Under the pieces are notes generated by a model that was given only the letters and a program-made list of their open reading frames with translations, searched no databases and was not told the DNA's origin. Shown here in pieces: positions 15,825-23,798 of a stretch of 43,621 nt of DNA. Source of the stretch: Nitrospirota bacterium (GTDB lineage Bacteria; Nitrospirota; Thermodesulfovibrionia; UBA6902); NCBI GenBank assembly GCA_016222905.1, contig JACRPZ010000034.1:1-43621 (forward strand), in the 5' to 3' direction. The position numbers were made by a program, and so were the translations under genes. The first letter of the stretch is position 1; the number at the start of each line of letters is the position of its first letter.

Positions 15825-15963
15825 AGATATTTTGATAATCTTTCTCTGAAGGAGAAACGAGCAAGAGCTCTCGCAGTGGCTCTGCCATGGTTTTAACGAG
15901 GAAATCAAGAAGATTGAGGGACGGATAGACACCTATATGGACACTGGCAAAAAATCGAGCTGA
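15825..15963 (+). pseudogene. Short frameshifted gene remnant beside tRNA-Arg
   Basis: Two protein-like frames adjoin: codons from 15825 read RYFDNLSLKEKRARALAVAL then PWF and stop at TAA 15894. Shifting by one base at the TTTT run, the frame from 15895 continues NEEIKKIEGRIDTYMDTGKK and ends at 15963. Together they look like one coherent charged sequence broken by a single extra T. No family is recognised. The second half overlaps the hairpin that terminates the tRNA on the other strand. Confidence 0.3.
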
Positions 15964-15975
15964 TGAAAAAGCTCG
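15948..15975 (-). terminator. Intrinsic terminator after tRNA-Arg
   Basis: On the minus strand CGAGCT and AGCTCG form a six-base stem around an eight-base loop, followed by ATTTTTTG. It begins 17 bases after the CCA end of tRNA-Arg, which it would terminate. Confidence 0.65.
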
Positions 15976-15991
15976 TAACCCATTAAAAAAA

Positions 15992-16068
15992 TGGTGCCCC
16001 CTGCATGACTCGAACATGCGGCACCAGGTTTAGGAAACCTGTGCTCTATCCACCTGAGCTAAGGGGGC
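15992..16068 (-). tRNA. tRNA-Arg (anticodon CCT)
   Basis: The minus-strand cloverleaf has acceptor GCCCCCT paired with AGGGGGC, discriminator A and an encoded CCA. The anticodon stem CAGGT/ACCTG encloses TTCCTAA, giving anticodon CCT, which reads AGG. The T-arm loop TTCGAGT is normal. AGG is used often in this window, notably in tuf. Confidence 0.93.
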
Positions 16069-16142
16069 ATCCCATAGTTAATAGTTTGAGAGTTATGAGT
16101 TTAGAGTTTAAAGTCAGTTTACTTAAATCTATACTCTTAAAA

Positions 16143-16219
<77 letters not shown>

Positions 16220-16268
16220 TGCAGAGATAATACCATATTTACTTAATATTTTCTGAGGAGAAAAAGAG

Positions 16269-16302
16269 AAACTTCCACAGATGCGTAAACCTGTGGAAGT
16301 TT
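16269..16302 (-). terminator. Terminator of the tkt-ftsEX-envC-ctp operon
   Basis: A perfect 12-base stem AAACTTCCACAG/CTGTGGAAGTTT with a ten-base loop lies about 40 bases after the protease gene. On the minus strand it is followed by the T-rich run CTCTTTTTCTC, so it fits the end of the leftward operon. Confidence 0.75.
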
Positions 16303-16343
16303 ATTTATACGTTTGAAAAATATGTTAAGTTAAAATCCGTTCC

Positions 16344-17672
16344 TTATGCCGCTTTCTTGATGTTCTTAAATACATCCCATGACTTAAGCAGATCAATTGC
16401 CCGCTGAAGCTGAACATCATCCTCGTCGGAAACTTCCACAGGAGCTTCAATAAGGTCTTCCTCTTTCTTGTCGTCCGTTACAGCCGGCTCCGCATCTTTT
16501 ACAGTATCATTCTCAAGATGCTTCTCAAGGTCTTTCTCTCTGAATACCGGATGTTTCTTTGCGCCTTTTTTTGTCGCAAGCTCTACGACTATATCAGGTT
16601 TGATGCCAGTTGTCTGGATAGACCTGTCTTTAGGAGTGTAATATCTTGCCGTTGTCAATCTGATGCCTGAACCGTCGCTAAGAGGTATTACCGTCTGGAC
16701 CGAGCCTTTGCCAAAGGTCTGTGTGCCGAGGATCACAGCGCGCTCCCAGTCCTGAAGCGCTCCGGCAACTATCTCTGATGCGCTTGCGCTGCCTTCGTTA
16801 ACCAGCACAATCATCTGGTATTTATAAGACGGCTTGCCGTTGCTTGTCTTAAATTCAGTCTTTTCTCCATCCCTGCCTTTGATATATACAACGAGTTTGT
16901 CAGGCGGAAGGAGCTGGCTTGTAACATCAACAGAACTGTTCAGCAGGCCTCCGGGGTTATTCCTTAGATCAAGTATCAGGGAATTTATTTTTTCTTTCTC
17001 AAGGTCTTTTAATGCTTTTTCGAGTTCAGAAGAGGTTGTCTCCTGAAACTGCAAAAGTTTTACATAACCTATGCTGCTGTCAATTACCCTGCTCTTTACA
17101 CTCTTTATGCTTATTATGTCTCTGACAATGGTTATTTCTGTAGGCTTGTCAAGCCCTTCCCGCACTATGGTGATCGTAACGGATGTGCCTTTGGGCCCTC
17201 TTAATTTTGATACAGCGTCAAGGATACTCATATCTTTAGTTGACTCATTATTGATTTTAATAATCTTGTCGCCGGCCTTTACCCCGACTTTGTATGCAGG
17301 GGTGTCTTCTATAGGGGCGATGACGGTCAGAAAGTTATCTTTTATTGATATTTGGATCCCGAGCCCTCCGAACTCTCCTTTTGTATCTACCTGCATCTCC
17401 TTGTAAACATTCGGCGGCATAAAAGAAGAATGGGGATCAAGCGAGCTGAGCATGCCCTTTATCGCTCCATAAACGAGATCTTTGTCCTCTACCTCCTCAA
17501 CATAGTTCTTCTTTATCAATGTGAGAGCCTCGGCAAATGTGTGTATTATTTTGTAATGCGTATCCTCTTCGGCGCTGACATTTTCCGAGAGGCTCCATCT
17601 GCTTACAAGCGCGCCGGTGAAGGCGATAAAAATGATCAGCATCCATAATGCGGCTCTCTTATAACTTGACAT
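16344..17672 (-). CDS. ctpA: C-terminal processing protease, S41 family
   Basis: A periplasmic serine protease with an N-terminal membrane anchor or signal (about residues 8-24). A PDZ domain spans about 100-175 (GGLGIQISIKDNFLTVI, GVKAGDKIIKIN). The S41 core has ILDLRNNPGGLL and GSASASEIVAGALQDW with nucleophile Ser297, and FGKGSVQ with Lys322 and Gln326, matching the spacing of the CtpB triad. The last 60 residues are acidic and variable. Ctp proteases trim or degrade periplasmic proteins, including peptidoglycan hydrolases, which fits its place behind envC. It is the last gene of the leftward operon, 52 bases after envC, with a terminator downstream. Confidence 0.95.
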   Translation of the reverse strand: MSSYKRAALWMLIIFIAFTGALVSRWSLSENVSAEEDTHYKIIHTFAEALTLIKKNYVEEVEDKDLVYGAIKGMLSSLDPHSSFMPPNVYKEMQVDTKGEFGGLGIQISIKDNFLTVIAPIEDTPAYKVGVKAGDKIIKINNESTKDMSILDAVSKLRGPKGTSVTITIVREGLDKPTEITIVRDIISIKSVKSRVIDSSIGYVKLLQFQETTSSELEKALKDLEKEKINSLILDLRNNPGGLLNSSVDVTSQLLPPDKLVVYIKGRDGEKTEFKTSNGKPSYKYQMIVLVNEGSASASEIVAGALQDWERAVILGTQTFGKGSVQTVIPLSDGSGIRLTTARYYTPKDRSIQTTGIKPDIVVELATKKGAKKHPVFREKDLEKHLENDTVKDAEPAVTDDKKEEDLIEAPVEVSDEDDVQLQRAIDLLKSWDVFKNIKKAA

Positions 17673-17724
17673 CTTTTTTACAGTCTCCTTTATATGCGCT
17701 TCAAAACATCAATGTTCTTAATAG

Positions 17725-18930
17725 TTACTTCTTTAACGGAGGCCCTTCTTTTTTCTTTGCTGTCTCTTTTCTCTTTAACCAGCCCGCAGGATCAACCGGT
17801 TTGCCTTTGTACCTGATCTCGAAGTAAAGAGTGGATACTTGCTGCGGTCCCGGCGCTCTGATCCTTCCAACAGGGGTTCCATCATTAATTATATCACCGG
17901 CTTTATGAAAAATCTCTTCGAGGTTTCCATATAAGGTATGATAGCCTTTTTCGTGGTTAACAATCAAAAGCTGTCCGTAACCCTTAAACCAGTCCGCAAA
18001 GACCACTTTGCCGCCATGTACGGCATTTATTGTGCTGTCTGAAGTTATCTCGATCTCTATCCCGTTTTTGAATACCGGTATTTTAAAATTGGGATCACTA
18101 TACTTACCAAAGGGCACCAGCACACTGCCGCTGACCGGCCACGGCAGGCGTCCCTTCATTGCTGTAAATCCTCTGCCTGCAAGAGAAGCTTCTTCTTCCT
18201 GCTTCTCCAGTTTTGTGACCATATCCTGCAGCCTTATTGACGCCCCTCTCAGCTCTTCAGCCATCTTTTCATACGCACTGCGCTCGCTCTGTATTGAGGC
18301 TAATAGTTTGTCCTTCTTATGATGTTCAGCTGACATCTCTTCCATTTTTGTGCGGACGCTCTCCTTGTTTGCACGGGCTGCTCTTTGCAGCGCTTCCATC
18401 CGCTGTTTCTTGGAACTGTAATCTTCAATATTCTTGCTGTATGTATTCATCATCCTGTTGTCGTGATAAGCGACAAGACTGATATACCTGCTCCGTTTAA
18501 TAAGATCGTTGTAGTCTTTTGATGAAAAGAGTATGAGGGCGACATCGCCGCCGAGCCTCTGTTTGTAGAGTTCCCTGAGCCGTTCTTTTAAACTGCCTTT
18601 TTTCTTTTTCATCTCACTGCTCAGTTTTGAAATTTCATCTTCAAGAAATGTTATCCTTGAGCGAGTTTCAACAAGCTCTTTATCATAAGAATTCAGCTCA
18701 CTCTGTTTCGTCCTGATAGTCCTGTTTATCTCCTCTAATTCTGAGAGGAGAGACTTCTCTTTTTTTGCGGCGCTCTTTACTTTGGCTTCTTCCTTAGAGA
18801 GTTTTTGCTGTATTACTGTAAGCTCTTTTTTGGGGTCAGCGGCATTTGCAGGCGGAGTTTGAAACGAGAGAGAGTAGGAGATGAATAGAATGCCAATAAA
18901 TATTAAAACAGTATCGGAAATACCTTTCAT
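17725..18930 (-). CDS. envC: Murein hydrolase activator EnvC
   Basis: EnvC activates septal amidases under control of FtsEX. The 401-residue protein has a signal peptide (about residues 8-30, ending near PPANAA), a very long coiled coil (about 35-255) and a C-terminal LytM/M23 domain (about 285-390, GGKVVFADWFKGYGQLLIVN and PVDPAGWL). The metal ligands are degenerate: NGIEIEI replaces the usual HxGxD and YGNL replaces the His of the YxHL motif. It should therefore be a non-catalytic activator, as E. coli EnvC is. It lies seven bases after ftsX, which makes the functional link convincing. Confidence 0.93.
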   Translation of the reverse strand: MKGISDTVLIFIGILFISYSLSFQTPPANAADPKKELTVIQQKLSKEEAKVKSAAKKEKSLLSELEEINRTIRTKQSELNSYDKELVETRSRITFLEDEISKLSSEMKKKKGSLKERLRELYKQRLGGDVALILFSSKDYNDLIKRSRYISLVAYHDNRMMNTYSKNIEDYSSKKQRMEALQRAARANKESVRTKMEEMSAEHHKKDKLLASIQSERSAYEKMAEELRGASIRLQDMVTKLEKQEEEASLAGRGFTAMKGRLPWPVSGSVLVPFGKYSDPNFKIPVFKNGIEIEITSDSTINAVHGGKVVFADWFKGYGQLLIVNHEKGYHTLYGNLEEIFHKAGDIINDGTPVGRIRAPGPQQVSTLYFEIRYKGKPVDPAGWLKRKETAKKKEGPPLKK

Positions 18931-18937
18931 TTCCTTC

Positions 18938-19822
18938 CTAATACCTTATTCTTCCTGTAGCAAAGAAGCTTCCCGTTAAACTCATGAGCGCTCCGGCAAT
19001 TGGGATAGCTATATATGCTTCCAGAGGCAATGACACCAGAAGTCCTCTGATGGAAGGAAGAAATTCAACAAACTTCATAACGGTGAACTTGTAGAGTCCG
19101 AAGAGCGAAAGAGCGCTTATGACTCCGCTCACGCCGCCGATAAAAAGCCCCTCTATCAGAAACGGCATCTTTATAAAGCTTCGTGTCGCGCCAAGAAGCT
19201 TCAGGGTCTCTATCTCATCCTTTCTCCTGTAGAAGAGCACCTTTATGGTGCTGTAAGTAATAAAGGCGATGGCAATGAAGATCGCAGCGCCAAGAAGAAC
19301 TGCAATAACCCGCATCACTACTGAAATGGTATTTAAAGATGAGAGCCACTTTTCGCCGTATTGAACGTCCTCAACTCCGGTCATCTCTTTTATCCTGGCG
19401 GCTTTCTTCTCAATGTAGATTGGGGTAAGGGTTTCTCTTTTTAATTTAAGTTCAAAGGAAGAGGGTAGGGGATTGGCTTCCATTGAGTCAAGTATGGATG
19501 ACCTGCTGCCTAAAACCTCGCGCAATTCTTTCAAGGCTTCATCACTTGACACATATTTTAATTCGAGAATATCAGAGTCCTGTTTCAACAACTCTTTTAT
19601 TGACTCTTCCGTCTCCATGCTTAATCCGTCGCCAAGATAAACGACCATGCCGAAACCAGTGCCCCATCGCTTTATCACAGTATCAATATTCAGGGTTATG
19701 GTCAGATAAGAGGTGAAGAGCAGGAGCCCGACACTGATGGATAATATGGTAAGAAGGTTTATCCACCTTTCAACAACAAGGTTCTTAAAAGCGATCTGGC
19801 AGGAATAAAGAAACGCTCTCAT
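18938..19822 (-). CDS. ftsX: Cell division protein FtsX
   Basis: The permease-like partner of FtsE in the divisome. The 294 residues show a first membrane helix (about 20-45), a periplasmic loop of some 120 residues that would bind EnvC, and three C-terminal helices typical of FtsX/MacB-type domains. The cytoplasmic segment FYRRKDEIETLKLLGATRSF is the family signature. It overlaps ftsE by four bases. FtsEX transmits ATP hydrolysis across the membrane to EnvC, whose gene follows directly. Confidence 0.96.
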   Translation of the reverse strand: MRAFLYSCQIAFKNLVVERWINLLTILSISVGLLLFTSYLTITLNIDTVIKRWGTGFGMVVYLGDGLSMETEESIKELLKQDSDILELKYVSSDEALKELREVLGSRSSILDSMEANPLPSSFELKLKRETLTPIYIEKKAARIKEMTGVEDVQYGEKWLSSLNTISVVMRVIAVLLGAAIFIAIAFITYSTIKVLFYRRKDEIETLKLLGATRSFIKMPFLIEGLFIGGVSGVISALSLFGLYKFTVMKFVEFLPSIRGLLVSLPLEAYIAIPIAGALMSLTGSFFATGRIRY

Positions 19823-20481
19823 GGGATTATATCCTTTTCTATGGCGCTGTCTCTTAAGAAGATCACCCTTCGGCCTGAAGTCATAAAGAGTTCCCTGTTA
19901 TGTGTTGCTATAAGTACCGTTGTGCCCCTTGCGTTTATCTCTTTGAAGAGTTTTATTACAATATCAGCGGTCTCCACATCGAGGTTACCAGTCGGCTCAT
20001 CCGCTAAAAGCACTGTGGGTTTAGAGACCATAGCCCTTCCTATCACAACCCTCTGCTGCTCGCCGCCTGAGAGGTGCTGCGACAGTGCATGCGACTTATG
20101 TTTCAAACCGACATCATTCAATGCATCATTCACCTTTTCGTTTATTAATCTTGGATCCAGGCCCTGTATCCTGAGTGCAATTGCGATATTGTCAAACACG
20201 GTCTTGTTCGGAAGCAGTCTGAAGTCCTGAAACACTATACCTACATTGCGTCTTAGAAAGGGGATGGTTTTCTGTCTCAGTTTTGCGACATCCCACCCTG
20301 CAACGAGTATCTGGCCGTCGTCCGGATGCTCCGCGCGGTAAACAAGCTTGAGTAGTGTGGTCTTTCCCGAGCCGCTCGGGCCGGTTAAATAGACGAGGTC
20401 GCCTTTTTCAATATTGAAAGATATGTCCTTAAGGACAATCTGCTCATCATAAAATTTTGATACGTTGGAGAACTGGATCAT
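19819..20481 (-). CDS. ftsE: Cell division ATP-binding protein FtsE
   Basis: The cytoplasmic ATPase of the FtsEX complex, 220 residues. Walker A GPSGSGKTTLLKL, Q-loop IVFQDFRLLPNKTV, signature LSGGEQQRVVIGRAM, Walker B VLLADEPTGNLD and the switch histidine in IATHNREL are all present. FQDFRLLP is characteristic of FtsE. It overlaps ftsX and the upstream transketolase gene by four bases each, so the operon is tightly coupled. Confidence 0.97.
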   Translation of the reverse strand: MIQFSNVSKFYDEQIVLKDISFNIEKGDLVYLTGPSGSGKTTLLKLVYRAEHPDDGQILVAGWDVAKLRQKTIPFLRRNVGIVFQDFRLLPNKTVFDNIAIALRIQGLDPRLINEKVNDALNDVGLKHKSHALSQHLSGGEQQRVVIGRAMVSKPTVLLADEPTGNLDVETADIVIKLFKEINARGTTVLIATHNRELFMTSGRRVIFLRDSAIEKDIIP

Positions 20482-21455
20482 TTTTTCAGCGCTGACTTGA
20501 CTGTCTTGACAATATTGTCTGCGGTTAATTCGTGGAGATTGAGTAAGTCATCTGAATTGCCTGAGCAGCCGAATGAGTCATTAATTCCGATCCGCCTGAC
20601 CGGGGTTGGGCAGTTCTCGCTGAGGAATTCGCAGACTGCTCCGCCGAGGCCGCCGATTACTGAATGCTCTTCCGCTGTGATAATGACTTTGGATTTCTTT
20701 GCAACCGACAACAGGACATTTTCATCAAGCGGTTTTATTGTTGACATATTGATTACCCCGGTATCAATGCCTTCTTTTTTCAAGATCTCCGCAGCCTGTT
20801 TTGCAATATCGACCATAATCCCTGCGGCGATGATGTTGGCGTCTTTACCGGTATTAAATACAAATGCCTTCCCTATTATGAATTTATAATCTTCAGGCAT
20901 AACATGGGGAACATTAGACCTTCCAAGCCTTACATATACCGGGCCCTTATAATCAGCGATGGCATTGATAACAGATGATGTCTCTGCAGCATCCGCCGGT
21001 ACTATAACCGTCATATTCGGCAAAACCCTCATTAATGCAATATCCTCAAGCGCCTGATGAGATGCGCCGTCCTCGCCTACGGTTATTCCCCCGTGAGTTG
21101 CAACCAGTTTGACGTTTGTATTTGAATAACATACGGTTTGTCTTATCTGGTCCCATGCCCTGCCTGTTTCAAAAACTGCAAAGGTTGATGCAAAAGGCAC
21201 TTTGCCTGTGAGGGAGAGTCCTGCGGCAGTGCCGATCATATCCTGCTCGGCAACGCCCATGTTAAAGAACCTGTCCGGGAACTCCTTTGCAAACTTGCCT
21301 GTCTTTGTTGAACCTGAAAGGTCCGCATCCAGAACAACAATATCTTTGCGCTTTCTTCCGAGCTCAAGCAGGGTTTCGCCGTAAGCTTCCCTTGTTGCCT
21401 TAGGCTTCTTCAGCGCAGTCTGCTCTTTTCCCTTGGTTTCCGCAGTATTACCCAT
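20478..21455 (-). CDS. Transketolase, C-terminal subunit
   Basis: The second half of a split transketolase, 325 residues. It carries the pyrimidine-binding domain (ETLLELGRKRKDIVVLDADL, FNMGVAEQDMIGTAAGLS with the cofactor-activating glutamate, THGGITVGEDGASHQALED) and the C-terminal domain (ITAEEHSVIGGLGGAV). Transketolase moves two-carbon units in the pentose phosphate pathway and can supply erythrose-4-phosphate and pentoses. It overlaps the N-terminal subunit gene by eight bases and ftsE by four. Confidence 0.93.
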   Translation of the reverse strand: MGNTAETKGKEQTALKKPKATREAYGETLLELGRKRKDIVVLDADLSGSTKTGKFAKEFPDRFFNMGVAEQDMIGTAAGLSLTGKVPFASTFAVFETGRAWDQIRQTVCYSNTNVKLVATHGGITVGEDGASHQALEDIALMRVLPNMTVIVPADAAETSSVINAIADYKGPVYVRLGRSNVPHVMPEDYKFIIGKAFVFNTGKDANIIAAGIMVDIAKQAAEILKKEGIDTGVINMSTIKPLDENVLLSVAKKSKVIITAEEHSVIGGLGGAVCEFLSENCPTPVRRIGINDSFGCSGNSDDLLNLHELTADNIVKTVKSALKK

Positions 21456-22290
21456 TATTTATCTCCACAACCGCCTTTGCAAGCTCTTCCCGGGTAGGTG
21501 TAATTCCATGATATTCTACTTTATTTTCAAAGAAAGATACACCTTTGCCTTTTGTTGTGTTGGCGATTATCATAGTTGGTTTGCCTTTGACGCTTTCGGC
21601 TTTATCTAAAGCAATTACTATCTGCTCCATATTGTGTCCATCAATCTCAATTACATGCCATCCGAAAGCGCTCCATTTGTCGGCTACCGGTTCAATATTC
21701 ATAACTTTACTGACAGGCCCGTCAATCTGAAGGCCGTTCTTATCAATAACAGCGCACAAATTGTCTATCCTGTAATGAGCGGCGGTCATAGCCGCTTCCC
21801 ATACCTGTCCTTCCTGAGTCTCTCCGTCGCCCATGATGCAGTATACTCTGGCAGGGTTATTGTCGAGCCTTAAACCCAGCGCAATGCCGTTGGCTACAGA
21901 TAGCCCCTGGCCAAGAGAGCCTGTTGAAACTTCTACCCCGGCCAGTCTTTTACAGCACGGATGTCCCTGAAGTGGAGATTCAATCTGCCTGAGATTGTCA
22001 AGCGTTTCCTCCGGAAAATACCTTGCCTCAGCCATTATCGCATAGAGAAGAGGGGCTGCGTGCCCTTTTGAAAGTATAAACCTGTCCCTGTCTTTCCAGG
22101 AAGGGTCTTGAGGATTGAAGTTCATTTTCGAGAAATAAATTGCAACAGCTACGTCAGCCGCGGACAAAGAACCTCCGGTATGCCCTGATCCCGCATTAGT
22201 CAGCATATGCAGAATCTTGAGCCTCACGCTTTTTGCGATATTGTTAAGCTCACTGATGTCTTTAATTTTCGATTTTGTCGTTGCGCTCAT
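21448..22290 (-). CDS. Transketolase, N-terminal subunit
   Basis: The first half of a split transketolase, 280 residues, holding the thiamine-diphosphate pyrophosphate-binding domain: GSGHTGGSLSAADV near residues 33-46, FILSKGHAAPLLYA, STGSLGQGLSVANG and the metal motif IMGDGETQEGQVWEAAM. A good ribosome site (AAGGAGA) precedes ATG 22290. It is the first gene of the operon that runs through ftsEX, envC and the ctp protease. Two-subunit transketolases are normal in many bacteria and archaea, so the split is not a frameshift. Confidence 0.94.
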   Translation of the reverse strand: MSATTKSKIKDISELNNIAKSVRLKILHMLTNAGSGHTGGSLSAADVAVAIYFSKMNFNPQDPSWKDRDRFILSKGHAAPLLYAIMAEARYFPEETLDNLRQIESPLQGHPCCKRLAGVEVSTGSLGQGLSVANGIALGLRLDNNPARVYCIMGDGETQEGQVWEAAMTAAHYRIDNLCAVIDKNGLQIDGPVSKVMNIEPVADKWSAFGWHVIEIDGHNMEQIVIALDKAESVKGKPTMIIANTTKGKGVSFFENKVEYHGITPTREELAKAVVEINNG

Positions 22291-22380
22291 ACGCTCTTCT
22301 CCTTATAGAGGCTGCTTCTAAATTGATTGTACTGCTTAGGCTTATTGAAGATGGTGCATCAGCCGAACTTGCAGCGATAA

Positions 22381-22410
22381 ATTATAAAATGCGAGGGCAA
22401 GGATAATCAA
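22381..22410 (-). promoter_or_regulatory. Promoter of the transketolase-ftsEX operon
   Basis: On the minus strand TTGATT (forward 22405-22410) lies 18 bases before a perfect TATAAT (forward 22381-22386), about 90 bases ahead of the first ATG. Confidence 0.6.
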
Positions 22411-22634
22411 GGAAGCGAATTGTCTCCTGTCAAGAGTTCATAAGAAGATCACTATAAGGATTAAATAGCAAACTGTTTGTGCATATGAATTACGTGTTAG
22501 ATAATATAATATGCATTATTGTTGGAATTAACTAATTATATTTAATTATAATTTATAATAGTATTTGTAAGATGAGTAATATTAGTTGAAGATTTATTCT
22601 AAGGAAGAGGTTTGCAAGGATTGAATATAATATA
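22411..22634 (+). promoter_or_regulatory. AT-rich leader of the polysaccharide locus
   Basis: This gene-free stretch becomes strongly AT-rich from about 22490. A candidate sigma-70 promoter pairs TTGTGC (22477-22482) with GATAAT (22500-22505) at a 17-base spacing. Several further TATAAT-like words occur in the run that follows. No hairpin terminator, small RNA or JUMPstart-like element was recognised. Confidence 0.35.
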
Positions 22635-23765
22635 ATGGATGTATGTGTAATCCTGACATATAGATGCAATTCAAAATGCTCGATGTGTTATGTATGGCAA
22701 AACCCTACAAAGGCTGATGAAGAAATCTCCTTAAACACTCTTAGGAAAATTCCTTCCGGAATAGACTATTTAAATCTTACCGGGGGTGAACCTACGTTAA
22801 GACTCGATTTGCCAGAGATTGTAGATTTACTGTACCCGAAGGCGATGACTCTTGAAATCAGCAGCAACGGGCTCCTTTCGGAAAGGTTAGAGCCGATAAT
22901 CAGAAAGTATCCGGATATAAAGATCCGTTTTAGTCTTGAAGGATTTGGAGAAACCAATAATATGATTCGCGGGGAGAGGGACGGTGATAAAAAGAAGATA
23001 GACGGATTGTTTCGTCTCAAGAAGTTGGGCGCTAAAGATATTGGTATTGCAACTGTTATACAGGATGATAACTCAGAAGGAGTTGTTGAACTTTTTCGTT
23101 TTGCAAAGAAACACGGCTTTGAATTAGCTACCTCTACTCTTCATAATGGGTTTCAATTTCATAAGAGTGACAATTTTCCTTATGATCGTTTAAAGATAGC
23201 AAAATATATGGAAGATTTGATTGCTGAAATGTTGAAGGGTGTTAATGTCAAGAACTGGTTTCGTGCATACTTAAATATGGGTCTTATGGCAAAGTTGTTG
23301 GGGAACAGAAGAATGCTTCCCTGCGCTGCTGCGGAGGATTTTATATTTATCGATCCATGGAGCGATGTTTATGCGTGTAATGTCAGGCCTGATCTGAAAC
23401 TCGGAAACTTGGAGACTCAGGATTGGGATGAAATATGGAATAGCCCGTCTGTCGAGGAGGTAAGAGAGAAGGTGCATAATTGTACTCAGAATTGCTGGAT
23501 GGTCGGCTCTGCTAAAACAGCTATGAGGCAGAAGAAATATCCAAAACTTCCAAGTGCCGGGCCATTGCTGTGGGTGGTTTATAATAAATTAAAAATAATG
23601 TTTGGCGGGAAGATTAATTTTGAACGTTATATTGATAATAAAACCGCTGCCCAGGATAAACAGGTTTACTACAGGGAGTTTTATTTAAACAAGGATGTAA
23701 AAAGGAATATTCAGTTAAAGAGCGATAATCATTACAGTATATTCGGGAAGTTTATAAATAAATAA
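22635..23765 (+). CDS. Radical SAM protein with SPASM-like C-terminus
   Basis: A radical S-adenosylmethionine enzyme of 376 residues. The cluster motif is C11-x3-C15-x2-C18 (YRCNSKCSMCYVW), followed by the glycine-rich LNLTGGEPTLR and the beta-strand motif LEISSNGLL. The C-terminal part has a SPASM/Twitch-like cysteine set around CAAAEDFIFIDPWSDVYACN, LGNLETQDWDEIWNSP and NCTQNCW, which would bind an auxiliary cluster. Substrate unknown. It opens the polysaccharide locus 34 bases ahead of galE, so modification of a sugar, lipid carrier or secreted peptide is conceivable. The ribosome site is weak and distant. Confidence 0.85.
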   Translation: MDVCVILTYRCNSKCSMCYVWQNPTKADEEISLNTLRKIPSGIDYLNLTGGEPTLRLDLPEIVDLLYPKAMTLEISSNGLLSERLEPIIRKYPDIKIRFSLEGFGETNNMIRGERDGDKKKIDGLFRLKKLGAKDIGIATVIQDDNSEGVVELFRFAKKHGFELATSTLHNGFQFHKSDNFPYDRLKIAKYMEDLIAEMLKGVNVKNWFRAYLNMGLMAKLLGNRRMLPCAAAEDFIFIDPWSDVYACNVRPDLKLGNLETQDWDEIWNSPSVEEVREKVHNCTQNCWMVGSAKTAMRQKKYPKLPSAGPLLWVVYNKLKIMFGGKINFERYIDNKTAAQDKQVYYREFYLNKDVKRNIQLKSDNHYSIFGKFINK

Positions 23766-23798
23766 GAAGTTAAAATCTTTTTAAAAAGGCGGAGGATT

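Noticed and set aside
15787-16017. Minus-strand 76-codon frame starting inside tRNA-Arg
   Set aside because: Its start lies in the tRNA and it reads through the terminator hairpin; the opposite strand gives a more protein-like remnant.
16070-16142. AGTTTAGAGTTT-like short repeats between the two tRNAs, considered as an att site or a copy of the 4105 palindrome
   Set aside because: No duplicated tRNA end was found nearby, and the motif does not match the 4105-4167 repeat closely enough.
20478-22290. Transketolase read as one gene broken by a frameshift
   Set aside because: Both halves have proper starts, domains and lengths, and two-subunit transketolases are common; the eight-base overlap is normal coupling.
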